DNA of 64,000 nt from JAWKOK01 sp963765875 (GTDB lineage: Bacteria; Chloroflexota; Anaerolineae; Caldilineales; Caldilineaceae). A model generated the notes under the pieces. It searched no databases. It was not told the DNA's origin and saw nothing but the letters and a program-made list of their open reading frames with translations. Made by a program: the position numbers and the translations under genes. Positions 48,520 to 56,920 of the stretch are shown piece by piece; the stretch's first letter is position 1; each line of letters starts with the position of its first letter. The stretch is taken from assembly GCA_963765875.1 (NCBI GenBank), contig CAVXYK010000003.1:62001-126000 (forward strand). Reading direction: 5' to 3'.

Positions 48520-49900
48520 TCAGCCGGCATGGACAGAGGGAAGGTAGATCCGGTTTGAGCTATCGGGGACCGGCACTGTACCGGGCGGCGGCGGGTCGAT
48601 CGGCTGACCCTCATAGTTGGGCGCCAGATCAGCGCCCTGAACAATATCCAGTGGTTCGTAGTCGCCATAGCCCGGAAAGACATAGCCCAAGTTGGCGTTG
48701 CCCATACGTCGAATCAGGATCTCGCTGAGCACGCGGCGATAGTCTGTCGTGATCTGAAGATCGCGTCGATCATAGAGCTGCTCCGTCTGCAACCCCGGCC
48801 AGACGCCATGCATCTTGCCGCCCTTGGTCTGCCCGCCCAGCACCAGCATGACATTGCCATGACCATGATCAGTGCCACGGCTGGCATTTTCTTTGAACGT
48901 TCGCCCAAATTCGCTCATGACAGCGATTGTCACCCGCTGATTGTGATCCGTACCGTCGACATTGCTCAGGTCCGTGTAGAGAGCGGCAAGTCCGCGTGAA
49001 AGCGTATCGAGCTGGTTCGAAAAATAGCCGCCTGCTCGATCTCCCTGATACTCGTGGGTGTCCCATCCGCCCAGGTCAACTGTGGCGATGCGCAGCCCGA
49101 GCTGCAGTTTGATCATCTGCGCCACGGTCTGCAGATTGCGGCCGAAGGAATTGTTGGGGTATTCAGCTCCATTGCCCGCCACGTAGTCGCCCGGCGATCC
49201 GAACTCAATCACATCGACGGCATCGAGGGTTTGTATGCCGGACTGATGCAGCCACGTGTCGCCGGTATACATTTCGCGCAGCGCATGGCGCTGCCAGTCG
49301 GAGTAGCGCCAGTTACCGTTGAGATTGAATGATTTTGGATTGGTCATACCGATGGACTCTCGGCTACCAGAAAGTGATGCCGGCTGAAGACTGCCCACAG
49401 CCAACGCCGGCATGATGATCTCGGCCGGCAGGTTGTTTGCGCTTTCCAAATGTCTAGTCAACCAGCCTGACGTGATGCTCTTGCTGCCCGGCGTACCCAA
49501 TTCCATATACTGCATGGCGTCAAAGTGGCTGCGTGTATCTGATGTGAGTCCGGCGGCATGCACGATGGCAAGCTTCCCGTCCTGGTAGAGATCGAAAAGC
49601 GGGGCCGTCGCAGGGTGGAGCCCGAACTGATCGTTGATTGGAAGGGCAGCATTCTCTCCGGAAACAGGCAGTGCAATGTTGGCACGACTCTCTTCATAGG
49701 CTGCACGATCGGCCCCCGCAATCGGTGCAACCACGTTCAGCCCATCACAGCCGCCGCGCAGGAACACGGTGAGTCAGAATGTCCTGATTCGGTTCATCCT
49801 CGGCGCTGCCAAAGGCTACATGACTCAGACGCGCACCAGCCATGGCAGCGATCGCCGTAGAGCAGCCGACCATAAATCCTCGGCGTGTTGTTTTAGGCAT
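48520..49900 (-). CDS. DUF1501 protein with Tat signal, one frameshift
   Basis: A roughly 460-residue DUF1501 (sulfatase/alkaline-phosphatase-like) protein. ATG 49900, preceded by GGGGGAT, opens a Tat signal: PKTTRRGFMVGCSTAIAAM with twin Arg. After 44 codons the frame changes near 49768 (ACTCACCGTG), and the main body begins VFLRGGCDGLNVVAP, the family's opening. Other motifs: FGLHPATAPLF, VDLGGWDTHEYQG, MSEFGRTFKENASRGTDHGHGN with candidate metal ligands. It lies 24 bp downstream of the DUF1800 gene, a pairing conserved in many bacteria and thought to form an exported, Tat-dependent two-component system of unknown activity. Confidence 0.85.
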
Positions 49901-49924
49901 CTTGATCCCCCAAGAAAAACTCAG

Positions 49925-51655
49925 TTACCGTATCTGAAAAGTGGGCGACATGAGAATCAACCCGATCGTATAGCGTAGACGATCTTCAATCTGATCGGGT
50001 GGCAGGTCGCTGTCAATTGCCCGACCATGGGCCATGAAGTCGATGACAGAGGCGCGTTCCTGTTCAGGCAGCCGGCGCCCCAACAATCTACTGGACCAGT
50101 AGTCAACAATATCAACGGCACTCTTGCGGGTTGCCGGATGGGGAAATCGAGCACGCTTTTCGCCATCGTTGGGCCCCTCGTCATATTCCCATTCCAATAG
50201 CCAATTGCATAGGCGCCATCGCTGCAACATTGGCATGGTACTGCTCCAGTCGTCCCGCATATCGGGATAACCGTTGGGCGGTCGCCATCCAAAGAGTGGT
50301 TGGCCCATCTCATCGTAGCGCCAGAAGAAGTGATCATTGGGGAGAAAGTCTGTATTCGTAGTACGCACAATGCTGACAGTGTACTCAAAGGGCCGCTTGA
50401 TCTTCTCGCCCCAGGTTGTTCGAAACTCCTCGGATAGGAGAATGGCTTTCACCACGCTCTTGAGCTGATCCGGTGCGTCACGCTCCGCCATAAATACGTC
50501 GGCAATGCGTTCGACCAGGCCCTCAGGCGGATTGTCACTGACGAGACGCCTACACAGCTTGCGCGAAATGTGACGGGCCGTACCGGGATGTTCGGCCAGC
50601 AGATGCAGCACATCGTAGCCGTCCTTGATGCCTTGGGAATCAGGGATCGCCTGGCCCAACACAAATTTCTGGTAGGGGAAATGATCTGGCGCATTGAAGT
50701 AGAATTGCCCTGTTTCGGGATCCACTTGCCAACCCGTAAAACAGGTTGTTGCACCATATACATCAGCGTCCACATAGAGAAGCGGTCGACCATTCTCGTC
50801 GCTGGGCGCCGGATGAACGAAGGAGCCGTCTGGTCCGACCTCAAGCGCGTGGACGCCGAAATAGTTCTCGGCGCCCATTGTGTGCAGTTCAATCAGCTCG
50901 CGCGCGTAGTTTTCGTTGGGGTTGCCGCCGGAGTTTGAGTTATTATCGAGATAATAGAGCATGGCCGGGCTGCGGGAGACAGCTTCCAGCATCGTGAAGA
51001 AATTGCCGAACTGATTGGCACGAATTACATCACGGTCATAGTGGACAAAGACGGACGACGCCCAGCGGTCCCACGCGTAAATGTTGAAATGATTGTGCCA
51101 GAAATCGGCAAGCACCTCCTGCAACTGGCGCTTGCTATAGACAGCCTTCAGGAATGTCGCCTTTTCGGTCTCAGTCGCCGGCAGCAGACGTTCGGCGTAA
51201 GAGATTCCGTCCTTGATCGCATGGTCCTGCCAGAGTTGAGTCAGCGATTTGCCCAATGTTGTGAAGCCCTGTGCAGCCAGGATGGCGTCACATTCGTCGT
51301 CATTGATGCCGGCGGGATTCACCTGCCGATCGACGTAGGCTCGAATCCGCTCGTCGTCACTACTTCCCAGCTTGCGAAAGTCGGCCGGGTCGCCGACTCT
51401 TGGGCCGAAGGCCATCCGATTCAGAGCGATGATCTCCAATGTGGGCGGCGGGAACAAGGTGCTTGAACCCAAAGATGCCGAATTCACCGATGTTGACCCA
51501 GGTGGCCTGCGCATTGCCGGTTGCACCGGTTCAACTGTTTGGGCAGCAGCGCCTTCAGGCAGTACAGTAGCGACCTGGGATAGCGCGATCATCGCTCCTG
51601 CACTCTTCAGCATGCGGCGTCTCGTCACCGCAGCACGCTCGATGGGAACATCCAT
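49925..51655 (-). CDS. DUF1800 protein with Tat signal
   Basis: A 576-residue member of DUF1800. The N terminus VTRRRMLKSAGAMIALSQV is a Tat signal (RRxML). Family motifs: LNRMAFGPRVGD, WHNHFNIYAWDRW, DNNSNSGGNPNENYARELIELHTMG (the most conserved block), FTGWQVDPETGQFYF and FGWRPPNGYPDM. It is exported folded, like its DUF1501 partner, and is the first gene of the pair with its own promoter. Function is unknown for the family. Intact. Confidence 0.9.
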   Translation of the reverse strand: MDVPIERAAVTRRRMLKSAGAMIALSQVATVLPEGAAAQTVEPVQPAMRRPPGSTSVNSASLGSSTLFPPPTLEIIALNRMAFGPRVGDPADFRKLGSSDDERIRAYVDRQVNPAGINDDECDAILAAQGFTTLGKSLTQLWQDHAIKDGISYAERLLPATETEKATFLKAVYSKRQLQEVLADFWHNHFNIYAWDRWASSVFVHYDRDVIRANQFGNFFTMLEAVSRSPAMLYYLDNNSNSGGNPNENYARELIELHTMGAENYFGVHALEVGPDGSFVHPAPSDENGRPLLYVDADVYGATTCFTGWQVDPETGQFYFNAPDHFPYQKFVLGQAIPDSQGIKDGYDVLHLLAEHPGTARHISRKLCRRLVSDNPPEGLVERIADVFMAERDAPDQLKSVVKAILLSEEFRTTWGEKIKRPFEYTVSIVRTTNTDFLPNDHFFWRYDEMGQPLFGWRPPNGYPDMRDDWSSTMPMLQRWRLCNWLLEWEYDEGPNDGEKRARFPHPATRKSAVDIVDYWSSRLLGRRLPEQERASVIDFMAHGRAIDSDLPPDQIEDRLRYTIGLILMSPTFQIR

Positions 51656-52330
51656 CTTTCTCTCCTTCTGACCAGTTTTCGGGCAATATCAGCAGGGGGC
51701 TGCGTCAGACCGTGACTGTCGGTCGACGACCACAAAGTGTGTGAGCGCCAGTATACGAATTGCTACACCAGCGGTCAATCATGCAGTATGGCTGGAGCCA
51801 ACCGCAAAACGAAGGTGGATTATTGGCAGTTCACAGGGCAAACACAGGGTTCAAACATGAATTTAGCGAAGTCACACTGCGGTGCGCTCAATTTTCCATC
51901 CAGATGGGCGAATCGTGCTGAGAACGTCCGCAAGCCGAATGGTTGCGGTCAGCCGTACGCAGGGTCAGCGCCCGAATCGATCCGGCACGGACTTACGCTC
52001 GATTCTTGTCCGCCTGGAGACATTTGTCGATCAGACAGTAAGAGAAAAATCGGCTAAGCTGTCCCAAAACCGATCCAAAACATGCCTGTGCAACACTATG
52101 TATCACCCGCATAAGATTTTAGTGCATCGACCGACAACGTCGTGTGCCAGTGAATCCCGGCGGAAATCCCTGTTCAGTTCCTGCCAATGGTGGAGGAGCT
52201 GGATTTCTGTTGTGGCATTCACGCCCACATGAACCAGGTGAATTGACCAGCCGCATCTGACTTCGATGCGGCCAACTGTGGGCAGAAGACTCAGACAAGG
52301 CCAAGTCACAAGTATCCAAGGAGCCCGAAT
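51656..52330. other. 675-bp divergent intergenic region
   Basis: No convincing gene. The left part holds the DUF1800 promoter. A hairpin GCCGCATC/GATGCGGC (52250-52272) lies about 58 bp before fadN, whose ribosome site is AAGGAG at 52318-52323. The rest shows no recognised RNA gene or repeat. Confidence 0.5.
51750..51778 (-). promoter_or_regulatory. Promoter of the DUF1800-DUF1501 operon
   Basis: On the minus strand: TTGACC (51773-51778), a 17-nt spacer, TATACT (51750-51755). The predicted start lies about 88 nt before the DUF1800 ATG. Confidence 0.75.
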
Positions 52331-54769
52331 ATGCCTTATGGAATCAACTATGTCACGGTGATCGGCGCAGGCACGATGGGTGCTGCTATTGCAGGCCATC
52401 TTGCCAATGCCGGTGTTCCGGTGACGCTACTCGACATCGTACCGCCGGAGCTGACGCCGGAAGAAACCGCGGCCGGCCTCACGTTGCAGGACCGCAAAGT
52501 TCGCAACCGCTTTGTCGATACCGGTTTTAGCCGGATGATAAAGGCCAAACCGAGTAATCTATTCACAAAGTCCGCTGCAAACCTGATCTCATTGAGTAAC
52601 CTGGAAGATGATTTCGAGGAAGCCGTGGGCAAGAGTGACTGGATCGTCGAGGTAATCGTCGAGCGTCCAGGGCCGAAGCAGGCGTTGATGGAACGCATCG
52701 AAGCGACCGCGCCGGCCGATGCCATCATAAGTTCCAACACGTCCGGCATCCCCATCAAAATCATCAGCGAAGGTCGCGGCGACGACTTCAAGAAACGCTT
52801 CCTGGGTACCCATTTTTTCAACCCGCCGCGCTATCTTCACCTGCTGGAGATCATCCCCACGGCGGACACAGATCCAGCCGTCGTCGAGCGCATGCGCCGT
52901 TTTGCCGAAGAAACGCTGGGCAAAGGCGTCGTCATCTGCAAGGATACGCCCAACTTCATCGCCAATCGCATGTTCAGCTTCGTGCAGAGCGATGTCATCG
53001 AGTTCGCCATCGAAAACGGCTACACCGTGGAAGAGGTCGATCGACTGACCGGCACGCTGCTAGGCCGCCCAAAGAGCGGCACTTTCAGGCTCAGTGATCT
53101 GGTCGGCATCGACGTGATGTCCATGGTCGGCGAAAACCTGTACGCCATGGTGCCCGACGACGAGGACCGCGAGGTTCTGCGTGGCGAATATAGCACTGCG
53201 GTGCTGGAGATGTTGGTCGAGAACAAGATCCTGGGCGCAAAGGCAGGCCAGGGCTTCTTCAAGACGGTGGTCGACGAGAAGGGTCGCAAGAGCTTCTGGG
53301 GGCTTGACCTGCAAGCAGCTGCAGAAGAAGAGGAGATCGACTATCTCGAGCCCAAGAAACCGCGCTGGTCCAGCGTCGGAACCGTACGCGATCTGCCGCT
53401 CCCCGAACGACTGCGCGAGTTGGTTGTCGCAGACGATACAGCCGGCGAACTGATCTGGCACACGTTGGCAGCCACCATGGCCTACGCATCCAAACGCATC
53501 CCCGAAATCGCCGACAGCATTGTCGACATCGACAATGCCATGAAGTGGGGATTTGCCTGGGAGATGGGCCCCTTCGAGATCTGGGACGTGCTCGGCGTGG
53601 ACGACACCTTGAACCGCATGGAGGGCGAAGGCATCAGCGTCGCCCCATGGGTGCAAGAGATGGTCGACAGCGGCCACACCTCATTCTACTCCTACGACGG
53701 CATGACACGCATGGTCTACAATCCTGCCTCCCACGGCTACGTGCCCATCGAGGTCAGTGACAAGAACGTGACGCTGCCGGGCATTCAACGCTGCTGCGCG
53801 CCCCTGGCCGAAAATGATTCAGCCAGCCTCTACGACATGGGCGATGATGTCTTGCTGCTGGAATTCCACAGCAAGATGAACGCCCTGGACGCCGACATTT
53901 TCAAGATCATGCAGGTTGCCATTGAGAAGTTGCACGGCGACGCTGCCGGTCTGGTCATCGGCAACGAAGGGCCCCACTTCTGCGCCGGGGCCAACGTATT
54001 GGTTATGGCCATTGCGGCGCAGGCCGGCCAATGGGGCGAGGTCGAAGAGATGATCAAGCATGGCCAGGATACCTTCATGGCCATGCGCACTGCGCCGAAA
54101 CCGGTGGTGACGGCCCCGTTCAACTATGCCCTCGGCGGCGGCGTCGAGGTCTCCTTGGCGGCAGATCGCATTGTTGCCCACGCCGAGGCCTACATGGGCC
54201 TGGTCGAAGTAGGCCTGGGCGTGATTCCCGGCTGGGGCGGTTGCAAGGAGATGGTACGCCGTCACATTTCGCCCCACATGAACGCCACAAACGTTGACTC
54301 CACGCCCTACTTGCGTCAGGTATTCGAGACCGTCGGCTTCGCCAAGGTCGCCGAATCCGCAGTGCAGGCCCGCGAGTTGGGCTTCCTGAGCGACCAGGAT
54401 CGCATCATCTTGAACAAGGACCATTTGCTGGCCGAGGCCAAACGTGAAGTGTTGACCCAAAACGCTGCGGGCTATTCAGCGCCGGGCGTAAAGGGCAATG
54501 TCTACGCTGCGGGTCGTGATGTACTGGCCAGCGTACAGGTCGAAGTTTACTCCCTCCAAAGCGGCGGCTTCATCAGCAAACATGATGGCCTCGTCGCCAA
54601 CAAACTCGGCTACATCCTGACCGGCGGCGACCTGAGCCAGTCAGCGTGGATGGATGAGCAATACTTCCTTGACCTGGAGCTGGAGAGTTTCATGAGTTTG
54701 CTGGGCGAAGCCAAGACCCAGGAACGCATCTGGCACTTCCTGCAGAACGGCAAGCCGTTGCGCAATTGA
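52331..54769 (+). CDS. fadN: 3-hydroxyacyl-CoA dehydrogenase / enoyl-CoA hydratase (FadN-type fusion)
   Basis: An 812-residue bifunctional beta-oxidation enzyme. The dehydrogenase comes first: NAD motif VTVIGAGTMGAAIAGHLA, the catalytic region GTHFFNPPRYLHLLEIIP (His) and CKDTPNFIANRMFSF. The crotonase domain is C-terminal (from about residue 490), with oxyanion-hole segments GNEGPHFCAGANV and APFNYALGGGVEVSLAADRI and the Glu in YMGLVEVGLGVIPGWGG. This order is that of Bacillus FadN, opposite to E. coli FadB. The start has AAGGAG 7 nt upstream. The thiolase fadA lies downstream, but a four-helix-bundle gene intervenes. Confidence 0.93.
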   Translation: MPYGINYVTVIGAGTMGAAIAGHLANAGVPVTLLDIVPPELTPEETAAGLTLQDRKVRNRFVDTGFSRMIKAKPSNLFTKSAANLISLSNLEDDFEEAVGKSDWIVEVIVERPGPKQALMERIEATAPADAIISSNTSGIPIKIISEGRGDDFKKRFLGTHFFNPPRYLHLLEIIPTADTDPAVVERMRRFAEETLGKGVVICKDTPNFIANRMFSFVQSDVIEFAIENGYTVEEVDRLTGTLLGRPKSGTFRLSDLVGIDVMSMVGENLYAMVPDDEDREVLRGEYSTAVLEMLVENKILGAKAGQGFFKTVVDEKGRKSFWGLDLQAAAEEEEIDYLEPKKPRWSSVGTVRDLPLPERLRELVVADDTAGELIWHTLAATMAYASKRIPEIADSIVDIDNAMKWGFAWEMGPFEIWDVLGVDDTLNRMEGEGISVAPWVQEMVDSGHTSFYSYDGMTRMVYNPASHGYVPIEVSDKNVTLPGIQRCCAPLAENDSASLYDMGDDVLLLEFHSKMNALDADIFKIMQVAIEKLHGDAAGLVIGNEGPHFCAGANVLVMAIAAQAGQWGEVEEMIKHGQDTFMAMRTAPKPVVTAPFNYALGGGVEVSLAADRIVAHAEAYMGLVEVGLGVIPGWGGCKEMVRRHISPHMNATNVDSTPYLRQVFETVGFAKVAESAVQARELGFLSDQDRIILNKDHLLAEAKREVLTQNAAGYSAPGVKGNVYAAGRDVLASVQVEVYSLQSGGFISKHDGLVANKLGYILTGGDLSQSAWMDEQYFLDLELESFMSLLGEAKTQERIWHFLQNGKPLRN

Positions 54770-54797
54770 GCGAGGGGCGTGAGGCGAGGGGCGTGGA
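54768..54797. repeat. Left 7-nt-unit arm flanking the four-helix-bundle gene
   Basis: Starting at the fadN stop codon, the units GCGAGGG, GCGTGAG, GCGAGGG, GCGTGGA step by exactly 7 nt. The complementary-type C-rich arm is at 55264-55302, on the far side of the four-helix-bundle gene. Confidence 0.7.
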
Positions 54798-54800
54798 CAA

Positions 54801-55226
54801 GTGACTGGCAATCCTCCGGCAAGTTATCGCGACTGGCAAGCGACTGTTCCTGAGACCGTACACAGGGGGCCGCTATGGCAGTTGGCGTTTTACAAGCGAG
54901 CGCTCTTTCTCTACGATCTGTGTTGGTATGACAGCGAATCGTGGCTGACTGACACACGTGGCAAGGCCATAGCCAACCAGGTCATTCGAAGTTGCGGCTC
55001 AATTTCAGCGAATATTGAAGAGGGCTACGGTCGTGGTTTCGGCTGGGACTATGCCCGATTCCTGTCAATCGCCGTCGGGTCAGCTAGAGAAACCCAGGGC
55101 TGGTATCTGCGCTCACATCACCTCATAGACCCTGACGTTCTCAACCATCGGCTCAGACTCTGCGATGAAATCATTGGCTCACTGGTGAAGACAATCGCCT
55201 ACCAGAGGCATCAACACAGAACATAG
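54801..55226 (+). CDS. Four-helix-bundle protein (23S rRNA intervening-sequence / S23 type)
   Basis: A 141-residue protein. Family features: an opening helix WQLAFYKRALFLYDLCWY, then QVIRSCGSISANIEEGYGRG (the SI-x-NI-x-EG-x-GR signature), DYARFLSIAVGSARETQGWYL and a final helix with DEIIGSLVKTI. Relatives are encoded inside 23S rRNA intervening sequences and at scattered chromosomal sites, and the DGR accessory protein Avd has the same fold; their function is poorly known. The start is GTG 54801 with no clear ribosome site. The gene sits between fadN and fadA, enclosed by inverted arms of 7-nt repeats, as if carried in by a mobile element. Confidence 0.8.
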   Translation: MTGNPPASYRDWQATVPETVHRGPLWQLAFYKRALFLYDLCWYDSESWLTDTRGKAIANQVIRSCGSISANIEEGYGRGFGWDYARFLSIAVGSARETQGWYLRSHHLIDPDVLNHRLRLCDEIIGSLVKTIAYQRHQHRT

Positions 55227-55263
55227 ACTGAGATAGGCGAGAAACCTGGTATGGAGAGACGGA

Positions 55264-55302
55264 GTCCCCGCTCCCCGCCTCCCACCCCTCGCCCCTCTCA
55301 CC
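55264..55302. repeat. Right 7-nt-unit arm flanking the four-helix-bundle gene
   Basis: A C-rich arm with units CCCCGCT, CCCCGCC, TCCCACC, CCTCGCC, CCTCTCA. Its complement shares the GAGGGGCG core with the left arm (54768-54797). It ends about 15 bp before the fadA ATG, next to the fadA ribosome site (GAAAGGAAAA). Confidence 0.7.
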
Positions 55303-55317
55303 GAAAGGAAAAACATC

Positions 55318-56493
55318 ATGCGCAACGCAGTCATTGTATCGGCGGCCCGGACCGCCGTCGGCAGATCGACACGAGGCAGCCTACGCACCACCCGGCCCGA
55401 CGACATGGCCGCGGTCGTGATCAATGAAGTGATCGAACGGGCCGGCATCGACCCGGCAGAGATTGAGGATGTGGCGCTGGGCTGCGCATTTCCCGAAGCG
55501 GAACAAGGCATGAATGTGGCGCGCATTGCCGTGCTGCGAGCGGGCCTGCCCGAGACGGTCTGCGGCCAGACCATCAATCGCTTCTGCTCAAGCGGCGTGC
55601 AGAGCATAGCCGTTGCCGCCCAGCAGATCATGTCCGGCATGGGCGATGTGATCATTGCCGGCGGCGTCGAGAGCATGTCGCATGTCCCAATGATCGGCAA
55701 CAAGTTTGTGGCCAACCCGACCTTGGCGGCCGACCACCCCGGCGCCTACATCGGCATGGGTCTCACAGCCGAAAACGTGGCCAACCAATACAACATCTCG
55801 CGCGAAGACCAGGACGCCTTCGCGCTGCGCAGCCATCAACGAGCGGCTGCGGCCCAGGATGCGGGCAAGTTCGACGCCGAGATTGTGCCGCTGGAGGTGA
55901 ATCTCAAGTTGGGCAACGGCAGCGAAGTCAGCGAGCAGAGCTTTGTCTTCGACAAAGACGAAGGCATCCGCCGGGATACCACGCTTGAAGCGCTGGGCAG
56001 GTTGCGCACGGTCTTTCATGCCAAGGGCACCGTCACTGCGGGCAACGCCAGCCAGACTAGTGACGGCGCGGCCGCGGTACTCGTCATGAGCGAAGAACGA
56101 GCCAAAGATCTGGGGCTGACGCCGATGGCTCGCTTTGTGAGCTTCGGCGTCGGCGGTGTGGCGCCGGAGTTGATGGGTATCGGCCCGATAGCGGCCGTAC
56201 CCAAGGCGCTGAAGTATGCAGGCATTGAGTTGAGCCAGATCGACCTGATCGAGTTGAACGAGGCCTTTGCAGCGCAAGGCCTGGCCGTGATCCGCGAGTT
56301 GGGCTTCAACGAGGAGATCACCAACGTCAACGGCGGCGCGATTGCGCTTGGGCACCCGCTGGGCTGCACCGGGGCCAAGCTGACCGTACAACTGCTCCAC
56401 GAAATGCAGCGACGAGGTGACCGCTACGGCATGGTCACGATGTGCATTGGCGGCGGCATGGGCGCGGCCGGGATCTTTGAACGGCTGAACTAG
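55318..56493 (+). CDS. fadA: Acetyl-CoA acyltransferase (3-ketoacyl-CoA thiolase)
   Basis: A 391-residue thiolase that closes the beta-oxidation cycle. The acyl-accepting Cys90 lies in INRFCSSGVQSIA; the other catalytic residues are in NGGAIALGHPLGCTGAK (His) and MCIGGGMGAAGIF (Cys). The start RNAVIVSAARTAVGRSTRG is standard. ATG 55318 has AAAGGAAAA upstream. With fadN it forms a minimal beta-oxidation pair; no acyl-CoA dehydrogenase gene is nearby. It is followed directly by a long palindromic repeat. Confidence 0.95.
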   Translation: MRNAVIVSAARTAVGRSTRGSLRTTRPDDMAAVVINEVIERAGIDPAEIEDVALGCAFPEAEQGMNVARIAVLRAGLPETVCGQTINRFCSSGVQSIAVAAQQIMSGMGDVIIAGGVESMSHVPMIGNKFVANPTLAADHPGAYIGMGLTAENVANQYNISREDQDAFALRSHQRAAAAQDAGKFDAEIVPLEVNLKLGNGSEVSEQSFVFDKDEGIRRDTTLEALGRLRTVFHAKGTVTAGNASQTSDGAAAVLVMSEERAKDLGLTPMARFVSFGVGGVAPELMGIGPIAAVPKALKYAGIELSQIDLIELNEAFAAQGLAVIRELGFNEEITNVNGGAIALGHPLGCTGAKLTVQLLHEMQRRGDRYGMVTMCIGGGMGAAGIFERLN

Positions 56494-56641
56494 GGTCTGT
56501 TGACATTTGGCTCACAGCAACGGCTGAAGCCGGCTGCTAACAGCGAGAAGCGCCCTCAGGCGCTGAGAGTTAGCCGCTGAGGCGGCTTCTCATTGTTAGC
56601 AGCGGGATTTATCCCTGCGAAAACAAAATGTCAACAGAACC
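56494..56641. repeat. Long palindromic repeat element, copy 1 (CTGTTGACATTT ends)
   Basis: Begins right after the fadA stop. The outer arms GGTCTGTTGACATTT (56494-56508) and the near-perfect complement (56626-56641) enclose a second palindrome (GCTGCTAACA against TGTTAGCAGC; GAGAAGC against GCTTCTC) with GC-rich inner stems. A related, longer copy follows the spermidine-synthase-like gene (58481-58975). Confidence 0.75.
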
Positions 56642-56667
56642 TAGCCTGCACAAAACAGATTCGCACT

Positions 56668-56714
56668 ATCGAGATGTGGCTGCCGGTACCATCTGTCGGC
56701 AGCCACATCTCGAT
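56668..56714. repeat. 17-bp perfect hairpin
   Basis: Arms ATCGAGATGTGGCTGCC (56668-56684) and its exact complement (56698-56714), with a 13-nt loop, immediately next to the 150-bp inverted-repeat element. No T-run. Confidence 0.75.
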
Positions 56715-56717
56715 CCA

Positions 56718-56867
56718 GGGTGCGTCCCAGATTTTTGTACCAGAGTTAAACCAGGCAAAATGAGCCCACCTTGGGCCTGAGCTTGTTCACTCGCACACTG
56801 GAGTGCTCCCGGTTCATCTCGCTGAATATCCTGGTCGAACGAGCTCTGCAAAAATCTGGGACGCACC
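56718..56867. mobile_element. MITE-like 150-bp element with 19-bp perfect terminal inverted repeats
   Basis: The terminal repeats GGGTGCGTCCCAGATTTTT (56718-56736) and the exact complement (56849-56867) bound a 112-bp core with no gene. No target-site duplication is obvious: flanking bases are CCA on the left and CTC on the right. The size and ends fit a non-autonomous element; no transposase is present in the window. Confidence 0.55.
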
Positions 56868-56920
56868 CCTCGATCCATGAGCCTTCGCTTTATCGTTCCC
56901 TCTGCATTACAATTCTCTCC

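Noticed and set aside
51882..52232. 116-codon plus-strand frame upstream of fadN
   Set aside because: No ribosome site, no homology motif and odd Ser/Arg composition; treated as non-coding.
56771..56920. Upstream start of the spermidine-synthase-like protein at 56771
   Set aside because: It lies inside the MITE-like element and would add an unconserved polar leader before the first membrane helix.
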